This document shows positions 28,755-38,200 of a stretch of DNA of 64,000 bases, one piece after another. The stretch covers positions 1,736,001 to 1,800,000 of the forward strand of contig JAPFFF010000012.1 in the NCBI GenBank assembly GCA_039105265.1, written 5' to 3'. Position 1 is the stretch's first letter. The number at the start of each line of letters is the position of its first letter. The DNA comes from Tritrichomonas musculus (Eukaryota > Parabasalia > Tritrichomonadida > Tritrichomonadidae). The position numbers were made by a program, and so were the translations under genes. Below the pieces are notes generated by a model. The model made no database searches. It was given only the letters and a program-made list of their open reading frames with translations, and was not told the origin of the DNA.

Positions 28755-31700
28755 ATGGCTTTCAACCAAAATTCATTTATTGATTTTACTAATAACGATA
28801 TTGTTGAATCTATTAATAATATTAATCAAGGACTTAATGAAAATCTTGAAATTGCAGATACTAGTCGATATCGAGGAGGTGCTAAATTACGAAATATCAG
28901 AACATTATATACATATCTTAATCAACATAATGCTCAAGAAATAATTAATCCTGATTTCAATAATAGTAATGATTTTCTGATAAAACTTGATAATTTCATT
29001 ATTCATGAACAAGAACGTCACAAACAATTATTAAATGAATCTTATGAACGAAATTATGAAAACATATCAAAACGTGAATCATTTTATGATGAACAGCCAA
29101 ATGAATCTGATGTTGAATACTTTGAACAAGAGCAAAATAAAATTAAACGACATTATGAAATCGAAGATGCAATTAAACGTGCAAATGAAGCAGTTGATAA
29201 TGCAATTCAATTAATCAATGAATTTGAAAAATCAAATCTCAAGAAAATTGAACCAAAACTCATTAAAGACAAATCCCATTTACTTGATTATTACATTCCT
29301 GAAAACGAAGAATTATATGAATATCTTGATAAATTCAATAACAAATTTAAATCAAAACACAATGATTACCTTATGATTAATGAACCACATGATTTTGATA
29401 AAGCAGTTGAGGTTTGGGATTATTATACCAAATATGATAAAGATTATGTTGATAAAGAGGAATACAATGGCTCCCCAATTGTTATTTATTATTTCAATCA
29501 AATCTCATCATTAAATCAAATCTTCGAATCATTGCAACAAGTATTTGATAGAGAACTAAAACCATTCAAAATTCATTTCCAATTATCTGGTGTATTTGAA
29601 ACTCCTGTTCATGATTTGGAGAATGAAGAAAAGGACCATTTCGAATATGAAGCACGAAATATTAATTGGAAAAATTATCAATCTACAATTCCTATAATAA
29701 TATCATCATTACAGGACCTTGATTATGTTAAAATGTATATTGAATCAAATCTCCATTCATATGAAACAACATCGTCATCAACTAAATTAACAATCGTTGG
29801 TTCAGTTTCATTTACTGTCTCACGAATGCGAAAGGTTACTGGACATATCAAAGATTTACCAGAAGAATTCATCAAAAATGATTTTATTATTGCTGACAAT
29901 GAAGATGATAAATTATGTTTCTATCGATTTCTTGCAATCTGTTTGAGTGATATCATAATTGTAAATAATGTTGAAATACATAAACTTGCAAACACTCAAA
30001 AATATGATTGTGCCAAACGAACTAAGGTTGCTAAAAAAATCCTTCTCAAAGAACATAACATTGAATATACAACTAAAATTCCAAAACAAGGATTAAAGAA
30101 TCTCAATGAATTTAAAGGAGTAACGATGGAACAAATGGAAGAATTGGCTAAAAAGCATCATCTAAATATCAATTTTTATGAATTTTGCTCTGCAAAATAC
30201 TCTGGCTCTGCCAGCGAGTTCACTAAAACTGATAATTCTTCATATTATGACTTATCTGAACAATGGTTTTTCGATAAATCTTATCCAACTCATTCTGCAT
30301 TACTTTTCTCTAAAGACCAAATAATTCATATCATGTATATTAAGAATCCTGAAAAACTAACTCAAATACATATTTGTCCAAAATGTCATTCATATACTCA
30401 TCGTGGACCTAAAAATATGTTTAGATTTGAATCTCATGTCAAACATTGTGATGGTGTCTTCAAGAAGAACTTTATTCCAAACAAGGAACCACTTCCATTC
30501 TGTCCACATATCTTAAACAATCCAGTTTATGAATATTGTTTGGCATACGATTTAGAATGGAAACCTAACATTTATTATATGACATACGATTTTGAAACGA
30601 TGGAACAATCAGTTAACAAATCGATTTCTGATTCAACTGTAATCAATTCACGTTTAATACCTCTTTCAGTTGCTTCATGTGTTAAAACATCTTCAGGATT
30701 AATTACAAAACACTTTTCATTAAGAGAGTCTGAAGAGTTTATTCCAGAATGGATTTCATGGTTGTTCGAACAATCGATGGAAGTACTGAATGATAAAATC
30801 GTTTATGACAAATCGTTCCTCCCTGCTGATAAAATTTATGATATTGATACAAATATTTATACCATAACCGTTTTTGGGTTTAATTCCTCAAGATTTGATT
30901 CTAATTTGTTCAAGAAATATCTTAATTACTCACACTGGCATGTTAAATCAAATTCATTAATTGGAACAATATCTTCATTAAAACAATTCATTCTTGTTTC
31001 AGACCACCTTCCAACAAAATTACGATTCATTGATGCTCAATCATTTGTTGCTGGAGGTACATTAAAACAATTTGGTATTGATTTTGGTGGTGAAACTAAT
31101 TCTGTAAAAGGTGTTTTCCCATATGAAGCTGTCAATTCATCAAACTATAATGAAGTATTATCTAAATCCGAACCATTTTCATACAACGACTTTGACTGCT
31201 ATCTCAACCAAAAAAATCCACTCTCAAAATCTGATTACCAAATATATCTCGAAGATGCTAAAAACCATAAAACACGATGGGATTACTTGCTTGCTTATAA
31301 TGACAATGATGTTGAAATGATGATTAAACCAATTGACAATTTAATTCAACTCAATGCTCAATACAAAGTTGATTTGATATCCAATCTATCATTATCTAAG
31401 AATGCATCTTGTATAAAATATGCTCTAGCATACAAGGATTTCAATCCTCATGAAAATTATAATCCTATACACAAATACAACGAATTCATTCCAAATCCTA
31501 AATGGTGGCAATTCAAATGTGAAAATTATTACAAACAAGATGAACGATACAATCTCTCACATCCTGTTAAAAGAGACTTATCAAAATGTGTTTCGTCCAA
31601 TGATTACAAAGAATTTCTCAAACTTTACAATGACCCAATCAAGGGCAAATGTCATCTTTGTAAAGAACATTTCACATATCAAAACAAACCAACTCTTGAT

Positions 31701-33440
31701 AGAATTAACAATGATATTGGACATGAATTTTCAAATTGTTTGTTGGCTTGTGCTGAATGCAATAAACTTCGAAAACGAGATGACCCAAAAATAACTGCAT
31801 TGAGAATTCAATTAAAAAAATATTGCAAATTACATCATCTTCCAACTTTGATAAATAATGAAAATGAATATTATACAATTCGAAATGCAATTGCTGGTGG
31901 ATTATCAAATGTAATGCATCGTGTTAACATCAAAGGTGAAACTCATATCAACAAATTCCGTTACGACGGAATTAATAACAAGGTAATCTCATATGATGCG
32001 TCAAACGTTCAAACACATATTCTTGGAATTGATTTCAATTCACTTTATCCTTCATCATTTTCATCAAATTCACATCCATTTATTAAGTACCATGGTGGAA
32101 TCATGTTCATGCCAGGTGCTTTCATCAGAAGGATTGAAGCAAAGGATAAACAATCTCGAGAACGTTGTATAAAAATCATAACTTCAAAATCACGTTTTTC
32201 AAATAAACCAAATTATGTTTTCTATGCTGTTGTGAAACTATCTTGTCCCAAATCAAAAATCAATTATTTCATTAATTTCCCACCAGTATTTCGAAACATC
32301 AATATCACAAATAATGAAGAAACAATTGGTTCATACATGTACAATTACATGAAATCAAACAATTTAAATTCAATCGATAAGGAAGAACGTAAATTAACAA
32401 TGTTGCTTGACACAAATGGGGAATACATGGTTTTCTCAAATTATTACCTCTGGTTCCTTCTTGACCATGGATTGGTAATCGATGATGTCAAATCTGTTTC
32501 ACAATATGAATGTCACACTGGATTCAACCAATTTGTTAATGAATTTATGAAAAAACGTCAGGATATCATCTCTGGTAAAACTAAAGGCAATGGCGCTGAA
32601 AGCGACTTGAGCAAGGGACTTGCGAATGAAAAATTTTATAAAATCTCAATGAATGGTTCTTATGGATATGATGGAATGAATACTGAGAAGTTCTCTAAAA
32701 TCAAAATTTGTGATGCAAATAAGGCTTATCAATCAATTATATCACAAACTTATATGGGTGGTGCTCAACTAAATGATAATACATTTATGATACAACATTC
32801 TCCAAAATCATATCATTGTACAACTTGTTTACAAGAATTACTTTGGACCCTTGATAATGCCAAATTCTGGTATTTAACATTCTATTACGATTTCATGAAT
32901 AAATGCTTGGACATGGAACGTTTACATTTAACATCACTTGACACCGATAGTTATTATTGGGCAATCGCTGGTAATCCAAATGAACCACCAACTCAATTAT
33001 TTGATTACATTATCAAAAACAAGGAATTCTATGACAAACATATTTACAAATTCATGCCGAACCCTTCAATTGGAACAATCGAGGATGAGAAAAAAATTTT
33101 GGGTCTAAGTGTTGAAAAATATGGTGATAATCAAATTGCTCTTGCACCCAAATGTTATACTATATGGAATAATAATGGCCAAACTAAATCATTAAAATTA
33201 AAAGGAGTTTCACTTAAAAAGAATGATATTAAACATTCAGATTATAAATCAATTATTGAAAATCAATCTGTCAAAATTGGTAAGAATATTAATCTCCAAA
33301 TGAATAATAATCAGATGTCAAAATTAACTGTTCAAAAAAATGCTTTAACTGGATTACACACAAAAATGATTGTTCTCGAAAATCAATCTTGTGCTCCTTT
33401 CGTAACAGGTTTGACTGCCAATGATTACATTATTGAATGA
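28755..33440 (+). CDS. Protein-primed family B DNA polymerase of Maverick A, with zinc-finger and HNH-like modules
   Basis: 1561 residues, uninterrupted; a long member of the family. The N-terminal 530 residues are element-specific. A CPKC...H...HVKHC zinc-finger motif follows at about 541-575, then the exonuclease with Exo I (YDFETM, about 610), Exo II (FNSSRFDSNLF) and Exo III (YNDNDVEM). Between exonuclease and polymerase lies an HNH-like module (about 965-1010: CHLCKEHF, LDRINNDIGH, LACAECNKLR). Polymerase motifs are A (DFNSLYPSSF, about 1091), B (K-x-S-x-NGSYGYDG) and C (LDTDSYYW, about 1394). This lineage is different from the polymerases of Mavericks B and C. Confidence 0.93.
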   Translation: MAFNQNSFIDFTNNDIVESINNINQGLNENLEIADTSRYRGGAKLRNIRTLYTYLNQHNAQEIINPDFNNSNDFLIKLDNFIIHEQERHKQLLNESYERNYENISKRESFYDEQPNESDVEYFEQEQNKIKRHYEIEDAIKRANEAVDNAIQLINEFEKSNLKKIEPKLIKDKSHLLDYYIPENEELYEYLDKFNNKFKSKHNDYLMINEPHDFDKAVEVWDYYTKYDKDYVDKEEYNGSPIVIYYFNQISSLNQIFESLQQVFDRELKPFKIHFQLSGVFETPVHDLENEEKDHFEYEARNINWKNYQSTIPIIISSLQDLDYVKMYIESNLHSYETTSSSTKLTIVGSVSFTVSRMRKVTGHIKDLPEEFIKNDFIIADNEDDKLCFYRFLAICLSDIIIVNNVEIHKLANTQKYDCAKRTKVAKKILLKEHNIEYTTKIPKQGLKNLNEFKGVTMEQMEELAKKHHLNINFYEFCSAKYSGSASEFTKTDNSSYYDLSEQWFFDKSYPTHSALLFSKDQIIHIMYIKNPEKLTQIHICPKCHSYTHRGPKNMFRFESHVKHCDGVFKKNFIPNKEPLPFCPHILNNPVYEYCLAYDLEWKPNIYYMTYDFETMEQSVNKSISDSTVINSRLIPLSVASCVKTSSGLITKHFSLRESEEFIPEWISWLFEQSMEVLNDKIVYDKSFLPADKIYDIDTNIYTITVFGFNSSRFDSNLFKKYLNYSHWHVKSNSLIGTISSLKQFILVSDHLPTKLRFIDAQSFVAGGTLKQFGIDFGGETNSVKGVFPYEAVNSSNYNEVLSKSEPFSYNDFDCYLNQKNPLSKSDYQIYLEDAKNHKTRWDYLLAYNDNDVEMMIKPIDNLIQLNAQYKVDLISNLSLSKNASCIKYALAYKDFNPHENYNPIHKYNEFIPNPKWWQFKCENYYKQDERYNLSHPVKRDLSKCVSSNDYKEFLKLYNDPIKGKCHLCKEHFTYQNKPTLDRINNDIGHEFSNCLLACAECNKLRKRDDPKITALRIQLKKYCKLHHLPTLINNENEYYTIRNAIAGGLSNVMHRVNIKGETHINKFRYDGINNKVISYDASNVQTHILGIDFNSLYPSSFSSNSHPFIKYHGGIMFMPGAFIRRIEAKDKQSRERCIKIITSKSRFSNKPNYVFYAVVKLSCPKSKINYFINFPPVFRNINITNNEETIGSYMYNYMKSNNLNSIDKEERKLTMLLDTNGEYMVFSNYYLWFLLDHGLVIDDVKSVSQYECHTGFNQFVNEFMKKRQDIISGKTKGNGAESDLSKGLANEKFYKISMNGSYGYDGMNTEKFSKIKICDANKAYQSIISQTYMGGAQLNDNTFMIQHSPKSYHCTTCLQELLWTLDNAKFWYLTFYYDFMNKCLDMERLHLTSLDTDSYYWAIAGNPNEPPTQLFDYIIKNKEFYDKHIYKFMPNPSIGTIEDEKKILGLSVEKYGDNQIALAPKCYTIWNNNGQTKSLKLKGVSLKKNDIKHSDYKSIIENQSVKIGKNINLQMNNNQMSKLTVQKNALTGLHTKMIVLENQSCAPFVTGLTANDYIIE

Positions 33441-33449
33441 AAATGCGAC

Positions 33450-33465
33450 CCGGAGAATTCTCCGG
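33450..33465. terminator. Perfect GC-rich palindrome after polymerase gene
   Basis: CCGGAGAATTCTCCGG lies 10 bases beyond the polymerase stop. It may help end the transcript or be one of the GC-rich hairpins scattered through Maverick A. Either role is inference. Confidence 0.35.
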
Positions 33466-33500
33466 TTCGAAAAATTATATGAAAAACGATTTTCAATTTT

Positions 33501-33550
33501 TTTCACATAACATTGTTCTGAGTATTTCCAAAGGAAATTCAAAATCGATT
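33501..33550. promoter_or_regulatory. Shared upstream box, copy 1 (Maverick A)
   Basis: The segment beginning TTTCACATAACATTGTTCTG and continuing AGTATTTCCAAAGGAAATTC recurs with few differences at 34538-34582. Both copies lie roughly 40-80 bases upstream of a rightward gene, so a common control element is likely. Confidence 0.55.
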
Positions 33551-33629
33551 TTCAATTTTTTTAAAATCGATTTTCCAAAATTAATTTTTCAAATTTAAAT
33601 TTTTTTTTAATTTTTTTCTTTCAATAAAA

Positions 33630-34505
33630 ATGAACTCATCAATTGTTACACCAATTAATGATGAATATCAATATTTGCAATATAATGAACAACTTCGACT
33701 TATTCACTCAATTAATGATGATATGTTTCAATTAAAATCAATTTTTGATGCTTGTAATTCTTCTAAACAAACAACTCGATGGATTAATTCTGATGAAACA
33801 AAAGAAATTATTAAAGAATTACGGTCAGTGCGAAAATGCACTGACCACGAAATCATTCAAAATCGACCAAATCTTCCAAACGAATTAAAAGGAATATACA
33901 TTCATCGATTATTAATAAATGATGCTGCTTGTTGGGCAAATAGAAAATATGCAATATATATTTCTGAACTTCTTGATTCATACTTTGAACAAAAACGCAA
34001 TCAATTGCAAGAACAAATTAATGAATTAAAATTTCAAAGTGATATGAATGAAATGTCAATTGATTGGCATAAAAGTCGAATTTATGAAAAAGATTCTGAA
34101 ATTAATATGCAACAAATTCGAATCAATAACCAACAAAATCAAATTGACAATTTAATTCCAAGAACTGTTCCAAATAATCATGAACACGATTATGTTTTCT
34201 TCATTTGGAAGGAATCAATTCCAGATACACCAACACATGTTAAATTACATCTTGTTCGAAGACATTTTGATTCATTATCAAGAATTCGAAATCATTTCAA
34301 TAACCAGGAAGAAAACTGGTTTTTCAGAGATAATTAACCAATCTCAATGTCATGCAATCGTGATATCAAAAATTTAATTCATGAGAATTTCAATGAAAAT
34401 GATATGAGAATTGATAAATGTGTCGTTTATGCACGAATTGAATTGTTAAACCAATTGCATGAAATGATTGAAATGTATTTTACTGATTTTCAATATTTTG
34501 AATAA
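33630..34505 (+). pseudogene. KilA-N/MSV199-like DNA-binding protein of Maverick A
   Basis: About 290 codons with about one break. The N-terminal region has TTRWINSDETKEIIKELRS, then ACWANRKYAIYISELLDSY, the layout of KilA-N/BRO-N-type domains of large DNA viruses. A coiled-coil stretch follows (about 125-175), then a C-terminal domain (VFFIWKESIPDTPTHVKLH) like those attached to KilA-N proteins in poxviruses and iridoviruses. Such proteins are viral DNA-binding regulators. A 9-bp-stem GC-rich hairpin (33823-33846) lies inside the coding sequence. The assignment is from pattern only. Confidence 0.55.
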
Positions 34506-34537
34506 ATTACTTAACAAAATATTTTTTTTTGCATTTC

Positions 34538-34582
34538 TTTCACAGAACATGGTTCTGAGTATTTCCAAAGGAAATTCAAAAC
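34538..34582. promoter_or_regulatory. Shared upstream box, copy 2 (Maverick A)
   Basis: TTTCACAGAACATGGTTCTG and the following AGTATTTCCAAAGGAAATTC match the box at 33501-33550. The ATG of the next gene is at 34626. Confidence 0.55.
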
Positions 34583-34625
34583 TCAATTTTTAAAATTTAT
34601 TTTCAATTTTTTATTTTATAATCAA

Positions 34626-35123
34626 ATGACAACAACGGCAATTGAAAATTGCAGTGCCAACAAAGTTGGCCCAAACCTTCGAGTATATGAATACATCAAT
34701 TCATTAATATCATTACTTCCAAATCCAGATGAATATCAAAAATGTGATTTTACATTACTTTGTGAACGATTTCCAATTAATATCGGAAAAGGTACTTACC
34801 TTGTTCGTGTGTTATACATTTCATTAATAAACGTTGACAAAAAAATCACACGAATTTATCCAAATCAATTGAAAGATATGAATCTTGAACATGTAATTCT
34901 AACATCAAATCTCCGACGAAGGATTAACATAAATTCTTTTGAAACATTTGTTAATGGTAACACAGATGTTCAAACATTTAAAGAACATTCATTTTACAAT
35001 TATTCAATTGAACGAATTAACAAATCAAATCAAGAAATGATTTTGAAACTTCGTGAGAAATATGAAATACCTGAACCACAAATATTTAAAGGAAACCATC
35101 AAGATATTGTTCTTGACGAATAA
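34626..35123 (+). CDS. Unknown Maverick A protein (165 aa)
   Basis: ATG at 34626, downstream of the second shared box. It has mixed alpha/beta-looking sequence with hydrophobic strands (GTYLVRVLYISLINVDKK) and a charged C-terminus. A GC-rich hairpin (GCCAAC-AAA-GTTGGC, 34656-34670) is embedded in the first codons. No family is recognised. Sharing an upstream box with the KilA-N-like gene suggests co-regulation. Confidence 0.5.
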   Translation: MTTTAIENCSANKVGPNLRVYEYINSLISLLPNPDEYQKCDFTLLCERFPINIGKGTYLVRVLYISLINVDKKITRIYPNQLKDMNLEHVILTSNLRRRININSFETFVNGNTDVQTFKEHSFYNYSIERINKSNQEMILKLREKYEIPEPQIFKGNHQDIVLDE

Positions 35124-35265
35124 ATTGAATATTTTTTTGTCTATTTAACAGTGTTTTATATTGGTGTTCATTATCCTAGCGGAAGGTGCAGCGTGCCTGA
35201 CGCACCTAAGTGTGGGTGTTGGTATTTTATTAGCAGAGTATATTAAAAAAATATTTTTTTTGTAC

Positions 35266-36075
35266 TTACTGGTTGAATCTTATAAATTCAATACTTCCTT
35301 CTCGTGTATTCACCAAAACAAAATCATGATTCTTCATTCGATTATATTGTCTCCACAAATTTTCAAATTCAACTGGCATAACAACTTGTTGATATATGTA
35401 ATTCAACTTCTGCCTTGAGAATCCATTGAAAATAAAGAATGAAGTACAATTGTTCTTATAATCTGTTGGAATCGCTTTGAAGAATTGAACGTTCACATAA
35501 ACGATTGAATGTTTGTGTCTCAATTGAGTTATATAATTTGTGAAGTAAGCAGATTTTAACAATTTCGATTTATTGAAGTCTTCTCACAGAATTATTGTAT
35601 TTAATGGCACATTTGGTTTACCAAGTTTATTGATATTAAGGAATTGAAACATTTTTTCTAGTTTATCTTCGTCAATTGTAATTCGTCCCACTGAAGAATA
35701 AGCCCCTTTGGGGCCTAGACCTGCTGCGCAGGTATATTTATTATACAATTCTTTCCATAAATCCAATTCTTTCAAATAAGCTTCAGCATTTGTGTCGGAA
35801 ACAACTTTCACAGGTAAATTTATCAATTCGCGTTGAGCTTCAAATGTTGAATCATTTATAACTCCATTCTTGCTAATATACACAATTTGATGTACATTTG
35901 ACTCCTTCAATCGAGATATTTGAATTATATCTCTTAATACAATGTGCGATTTACCTTTACCCTGAGCTCCAACAATAATGTTTAGAGAATTATAATTAGC
36001 ATAGATTCCAGGACCAATTGGACGAATTGATTCTGACATTATTTTTGATTCATTTTTTTTGTACGCTCGATTCAT
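35266..36075 (-). pseudogene. Packaging-type ATPase (FtsK/HerA, A32-like) of Maverick A
   Basis: About 265 codons with about one break. The N-terminus has a Walker A (NIIVGAQGKGKSHI) about 30 residues in, and a hydrophobic Walker B-type strand (PLNTIIL) appears near the middle. The C-terminal half includes FIFNGFSRQKLNYIY, reminiscent of the arginine-bearing region of viral genome-packaging ATPases. This enzyme would pump DNA into capsids. A GC-rich double hairpin (35702-35733) lies within the gene. It is divergent from the 165-aa gene cluster and on the same strand as the next two genes. Confidence 0.75.
35702..35733. repeat. GC-rich double hairpin inside the ATPase gene
   Basis: GCCCC-TTT-GGGGC, a CTAG linker, then ACCTG-CTGCG-CAGGT. 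Two stem-loops follow each other at once within coding DNA. The surroundings are AT-rich. Confidence 0.7.
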
Positions 36076-36126
36076 TTCAAAATCAATATCGAAGGGTTCC
36101 TCCGTTCCTCGGACTACGTCCCCCTG

Positions 36127-36285
36127 CTAAAGCAGGCGGAGGCAGCGAGTGCTCGCAGCTTTATTGTTGATAATAGGTTTTATCATCTGATGTTCTTCGT
36201 AATGTTCAAAATCTATGTCATCATCATAGTCAGAAGTATCTGAAAAAAATATTGTTTTGTAATCAAATTTGCTGGGTTTTAACAT
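36127..36285 (-). CDS. Small acidic Maverick A protein (52 aa)
   Basis: A 52-codon frame from the Met codon at 36285-36283, acidic in the middle (SDTSDYDDDIDFEHYEEH). Its last ten or so codons and its stop lie within a GC-rich hairpin module (about 36123-36156), so that module supplies the C-terminus. It sits just upstream of the ATPase gene on the same strand. No family is recognised; it may be a short regulatory or virion protein or not a gene. Confidence 0.35.
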   Translation of the reverse strand: MLKPSKFDYKTIFFSDTSDYDDDIDFEHYEEHQMIKPIINNKAASTRCLRLL

Positions 36286-36430
36286 TTATTATGAGTAAAG
36301 CTTCGAGCGCATCTCCTCTGTGAGTTTTGGGGGGTCATCTTCTTTGAAAACAGTAATTATTACACATAGTTCAATAATATGAACAACCAAAATAGTTCCC
36401 AAAAGAATTTCAGAAATCATTTGAATAATT
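36286..36430. other. Short intergenic stretch with no recognised gene
   Basis: Between the small acidic frame and the conserved D-E-D protein gene. It contains a GC-richer patch near 36299-36335, and I see no further structure. Confidence 0.35.
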
Positions 36431-37063
36431 TTAAACACATAATTTAAGTGAAATACCATATTTCACAAACTCGGTGTAAATATTATTATAACAGTATTTC
36501 AATTCTTCTGATTTACCATCTTTTGAGACAATAATTTTGTCAATTTTGATAAATTTTGAAGTAGTTCCTAAACAGCAACCAGGTTCATCATCTTCAATTA
36601 CAAAATCAACTTTGTCACAACCAGTTAACAATTTAATCATATTCATTAAAAGAGATGATTTACAAACAACGTATGAATTGATTTTCAATGGATTTTCAGA
36701 ATACATTTCGACCAGTAATTCTAAAAATTTGTTCTTGACAGTCAAATCCTCAATTTCATTTCCTAGGTCTACGATTCCCTTGAGCGCAGCGGGAGCCTGC
36801 TTGTCTGGCGACTCTCGGACAATATTGCTTGTTTGAGGTTGAAATTGAGACTGTGAATTCTCCTCCGGTATAGTAAAATTTATGTCCCTTGTTTGAGGAG
36901 TCATTTGGGGTTGCATTTGGGGAACGTTTGGGTAATAAACTGGATGTGCTTGTTGAGGAACCGTATGCTGTGGTTTGATTTTGATTTCAACGTTTGTATT
37001 CTGTTCCTGTTTTACAGAAGCATCATTTTCAGAACTTAATATTCTTGCTTTGTTAAGTGACAT
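36431..37063 (-). CDS. Conserved Maverick protein with acidic D-E-D/C-C motif (A copy)
   Basis: 210 residues from the Met at 37063-37061 (MSLNKARILSSEN), chosen because the C copy begins with the same RQARILSSE-type sequence. The middle is Q/P-rich. The conserved C-terminal domain has FLELLVEMYSENPLKINSYV, NMIKLLTGCDKVDFVIEDDE, then GCC and a terminal KYGISLKLCV. Similarity to the C copy (58252-58797) is strong, and the B copy is more distant. A protein kept in all three elements must matter for the element, but its function is unknown. A GC-rich module lies in the coding sequence (about 36771-36815), and another overlaps the upstream leader. Confidence 0.75.
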   Translation of the reverse strand: MSLNKARILSSENDASVKQEQNTNVEIKIKPQHTVPQQAHPVYYPNVPQMQPQMTPQTRDINFTIPEENSQSQFQPQTSNIVRESPDKQAPAALKGIVDLGNEIEDLTVKNKFLELLVEMYSENPLKINSYVVCKSSLLMNMIKLLTGCDKVDFVIEDDEPGCCLGTTSKFIKIDKIIVSKDGKSEELKYCYNNIYTEFVKYGISLKLCV

Positions 37064-37069
37064 TTTCAA

Positions 37070-37103
37070 CCAAACTAAAAGTTTGGCTGAGGTGCTATGC
37101 GCC
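37070..37103. repeat. GC-rich double hairpin in the leader of the conserved gene
   Basis: CCAAAC-TAAAA-GTTTGG, then CTGAGG and a second short stem. It shares the CCAAAC...GTTTGGCTGAGG core with 40642-40660. Confidence 0.7.
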
Positions 37104-37134
37104 GAAACCAAAAAAACCTTTATTCGTAGATTAC

Positions 37135-37365
37135 TCAATCCTTGTTAGCTAATTCATTCAATTCGTTTTCCAATTTTTTTACTTTTTCCTTTAATGAATT
37201 AATATCTTCAATTAATGATTCACGAACAGCAAGCCCACTGGAACCAAGCATTCCAGATTTGACATTATTTAGATGTTGCTTGTAATCATAACATTTTTCT
37301 TTGAGGGTTCGTTTGATACGTTTAAGTTCAGGAATCTCCTTCTTATATTCGTTTAATTCAGACAT
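37135..37365 (-). CDS. Small coiled-coil protein of Maverick A (76 aa)
   Basis: 76 residues, almost entirely helical and charged, with a GMLGSSGLAVRESL break in the middle and a C-terminal heptad stretch (LKEKVKKLENELNELA). It is divergent from the 88-aa gene, with the two starts 15 bases apart. Function unknown. Confidence 0.5.
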   Translation of the reverse strand: MSELNEYKKEIPELKRIKRTLKEKCYDYKQHLNNVKSGMLGSSGLAVRESLIEDINSLKEKVKKLENELNELANKD

Positions 37366-37380
37366 TTAATCGAAGCAAAA

Positions 37381-37647
37381 ATGTCCTTTCACTCACAAGT
37401 GAGTTCAAACTCTACGAGTTATGAACAAAAACGAACCATTCATGATGATAAAAGAATGAATCACTACGATAGATTACAACTTAAAATGCAAAAAGAACGT
37501 ACCAGAATTAATTCTGCACCTACTGTTAAGAAATATGAGGATAAAGGAAGTATTCAACATGAACCTCAAGTATCAACAACAAAAAAATTGAATTTTCACA
37601 CTTATTCATTAAATCATTCAGTTGTCCCTCGATGTGACAAAATATAA
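37381..37647 (+). CDS. Small basic protein of Maverick A (88 aa)
   Basis: ATG at 37381. It is S/Q/T-rich at the start and basic throughout (RMNHYDRLQLKMQKERTR), without clear hydrophobic core segments, so probably disordered. The matching place in Maverick C, next to the conserved D-E-D gene, also holds a small basic protein (57961-58230), but I see no firm sequence similarity. Confidence 0.45.
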   Translation: MSFHSQVSSNSTSYEQKRTIHDDKRMNHYDRLQLKMQKERTRINSAPTVKKYEDKGSIQHEPQVSTTKKLNFHTYSLNHSVVPRCDKI

Positions 37648-37681
37648 ATATTTATATTTTAGCTTGAGCGAGATGTGAAAT

Positions 37682-38170
37682 CTAATCCAACATCAGTTGA
37701 TTAATATATTTGGCAATCTGATTTACAGTATTGGTTAATTCAGCAATTTTTTTATCTAATGCTGTGAATTTGAGTTCATAGCTTTGTTTCAAATCTTTAA
37801 TCATGCTTTGACATGCTGGAAGTTCTTCGAACATGGCACTTCGTGACAGCACAGCTGTTAGTTCATTCTTAAGATTTTCAATATCAGCTTTAATAACATC
37901 TTGTTCAAGTTCTTTCAATTCATTAGTTTTGACAATTTTCTTTAAAAATATATCTCCCCCAACTCGTTTTGTACCTTCTTTTTGACAATTCTTTTTTGTG
38001 ATTCTGTATTCAACACCATCTGGTGTAACAATTTTGTAAACCCGATTTAGATATTGAGTTGTCTGGTTGTTCATATCATCTTTGTGTTTCTGATAGTACA
38101 GATTGAACTCCTCAATTGATTTAAAATTCTTTATTTCAGTAGTTATTTCATTAATTACTTTCAAATCCAT
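37682..38170 (-). CDS. Coiled-coil protein of Maverick A (162 aa)
   Basis: The N-terminal domain of about 80 residues has QYLNRVYKIVTPDGVEYRI and a K-rich segment. A C-terminal coiled coil (about 85-160) ends in KKIAELTNTVNQIAKYINQL. A 28-base palindromic module (37821-37848), also found in another A gene in the opposite orientation, encodes the RSAMFEEL segment in frame. The position beside the pVI-like and capsid genes suggests a virion protein. The family is not recognised. Confidence 0.55.
   Translation of the reverse strand: MDLKVINEITTEIKNFKSIEEFNLYYQKHKDDMNNQTTQYLNRVYKIVTPDGVEYRITKKNCQKEGTKRVGGDIFLKKIVKTNELKELEQDVIKADIENLKNELTAVLSRSAMFEELPACQSMIKDLKQSYELKFTALDKKIAELTNTVNQIAKYINQLMLD
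37821..37848. repeat. Palindromic module, partner of 45275-45302
   Basis: It reads AGTTCTTCGAACATGGCACT then TCGTGACA. It lies within the 162-aa coiled-coil gene, in the opposite orientation to its partner at 45275-45302. Confidence 0.8.
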
Positions 38171-38200
38171 TTAGAATAAAAAAATACAATTTAATCTCAT

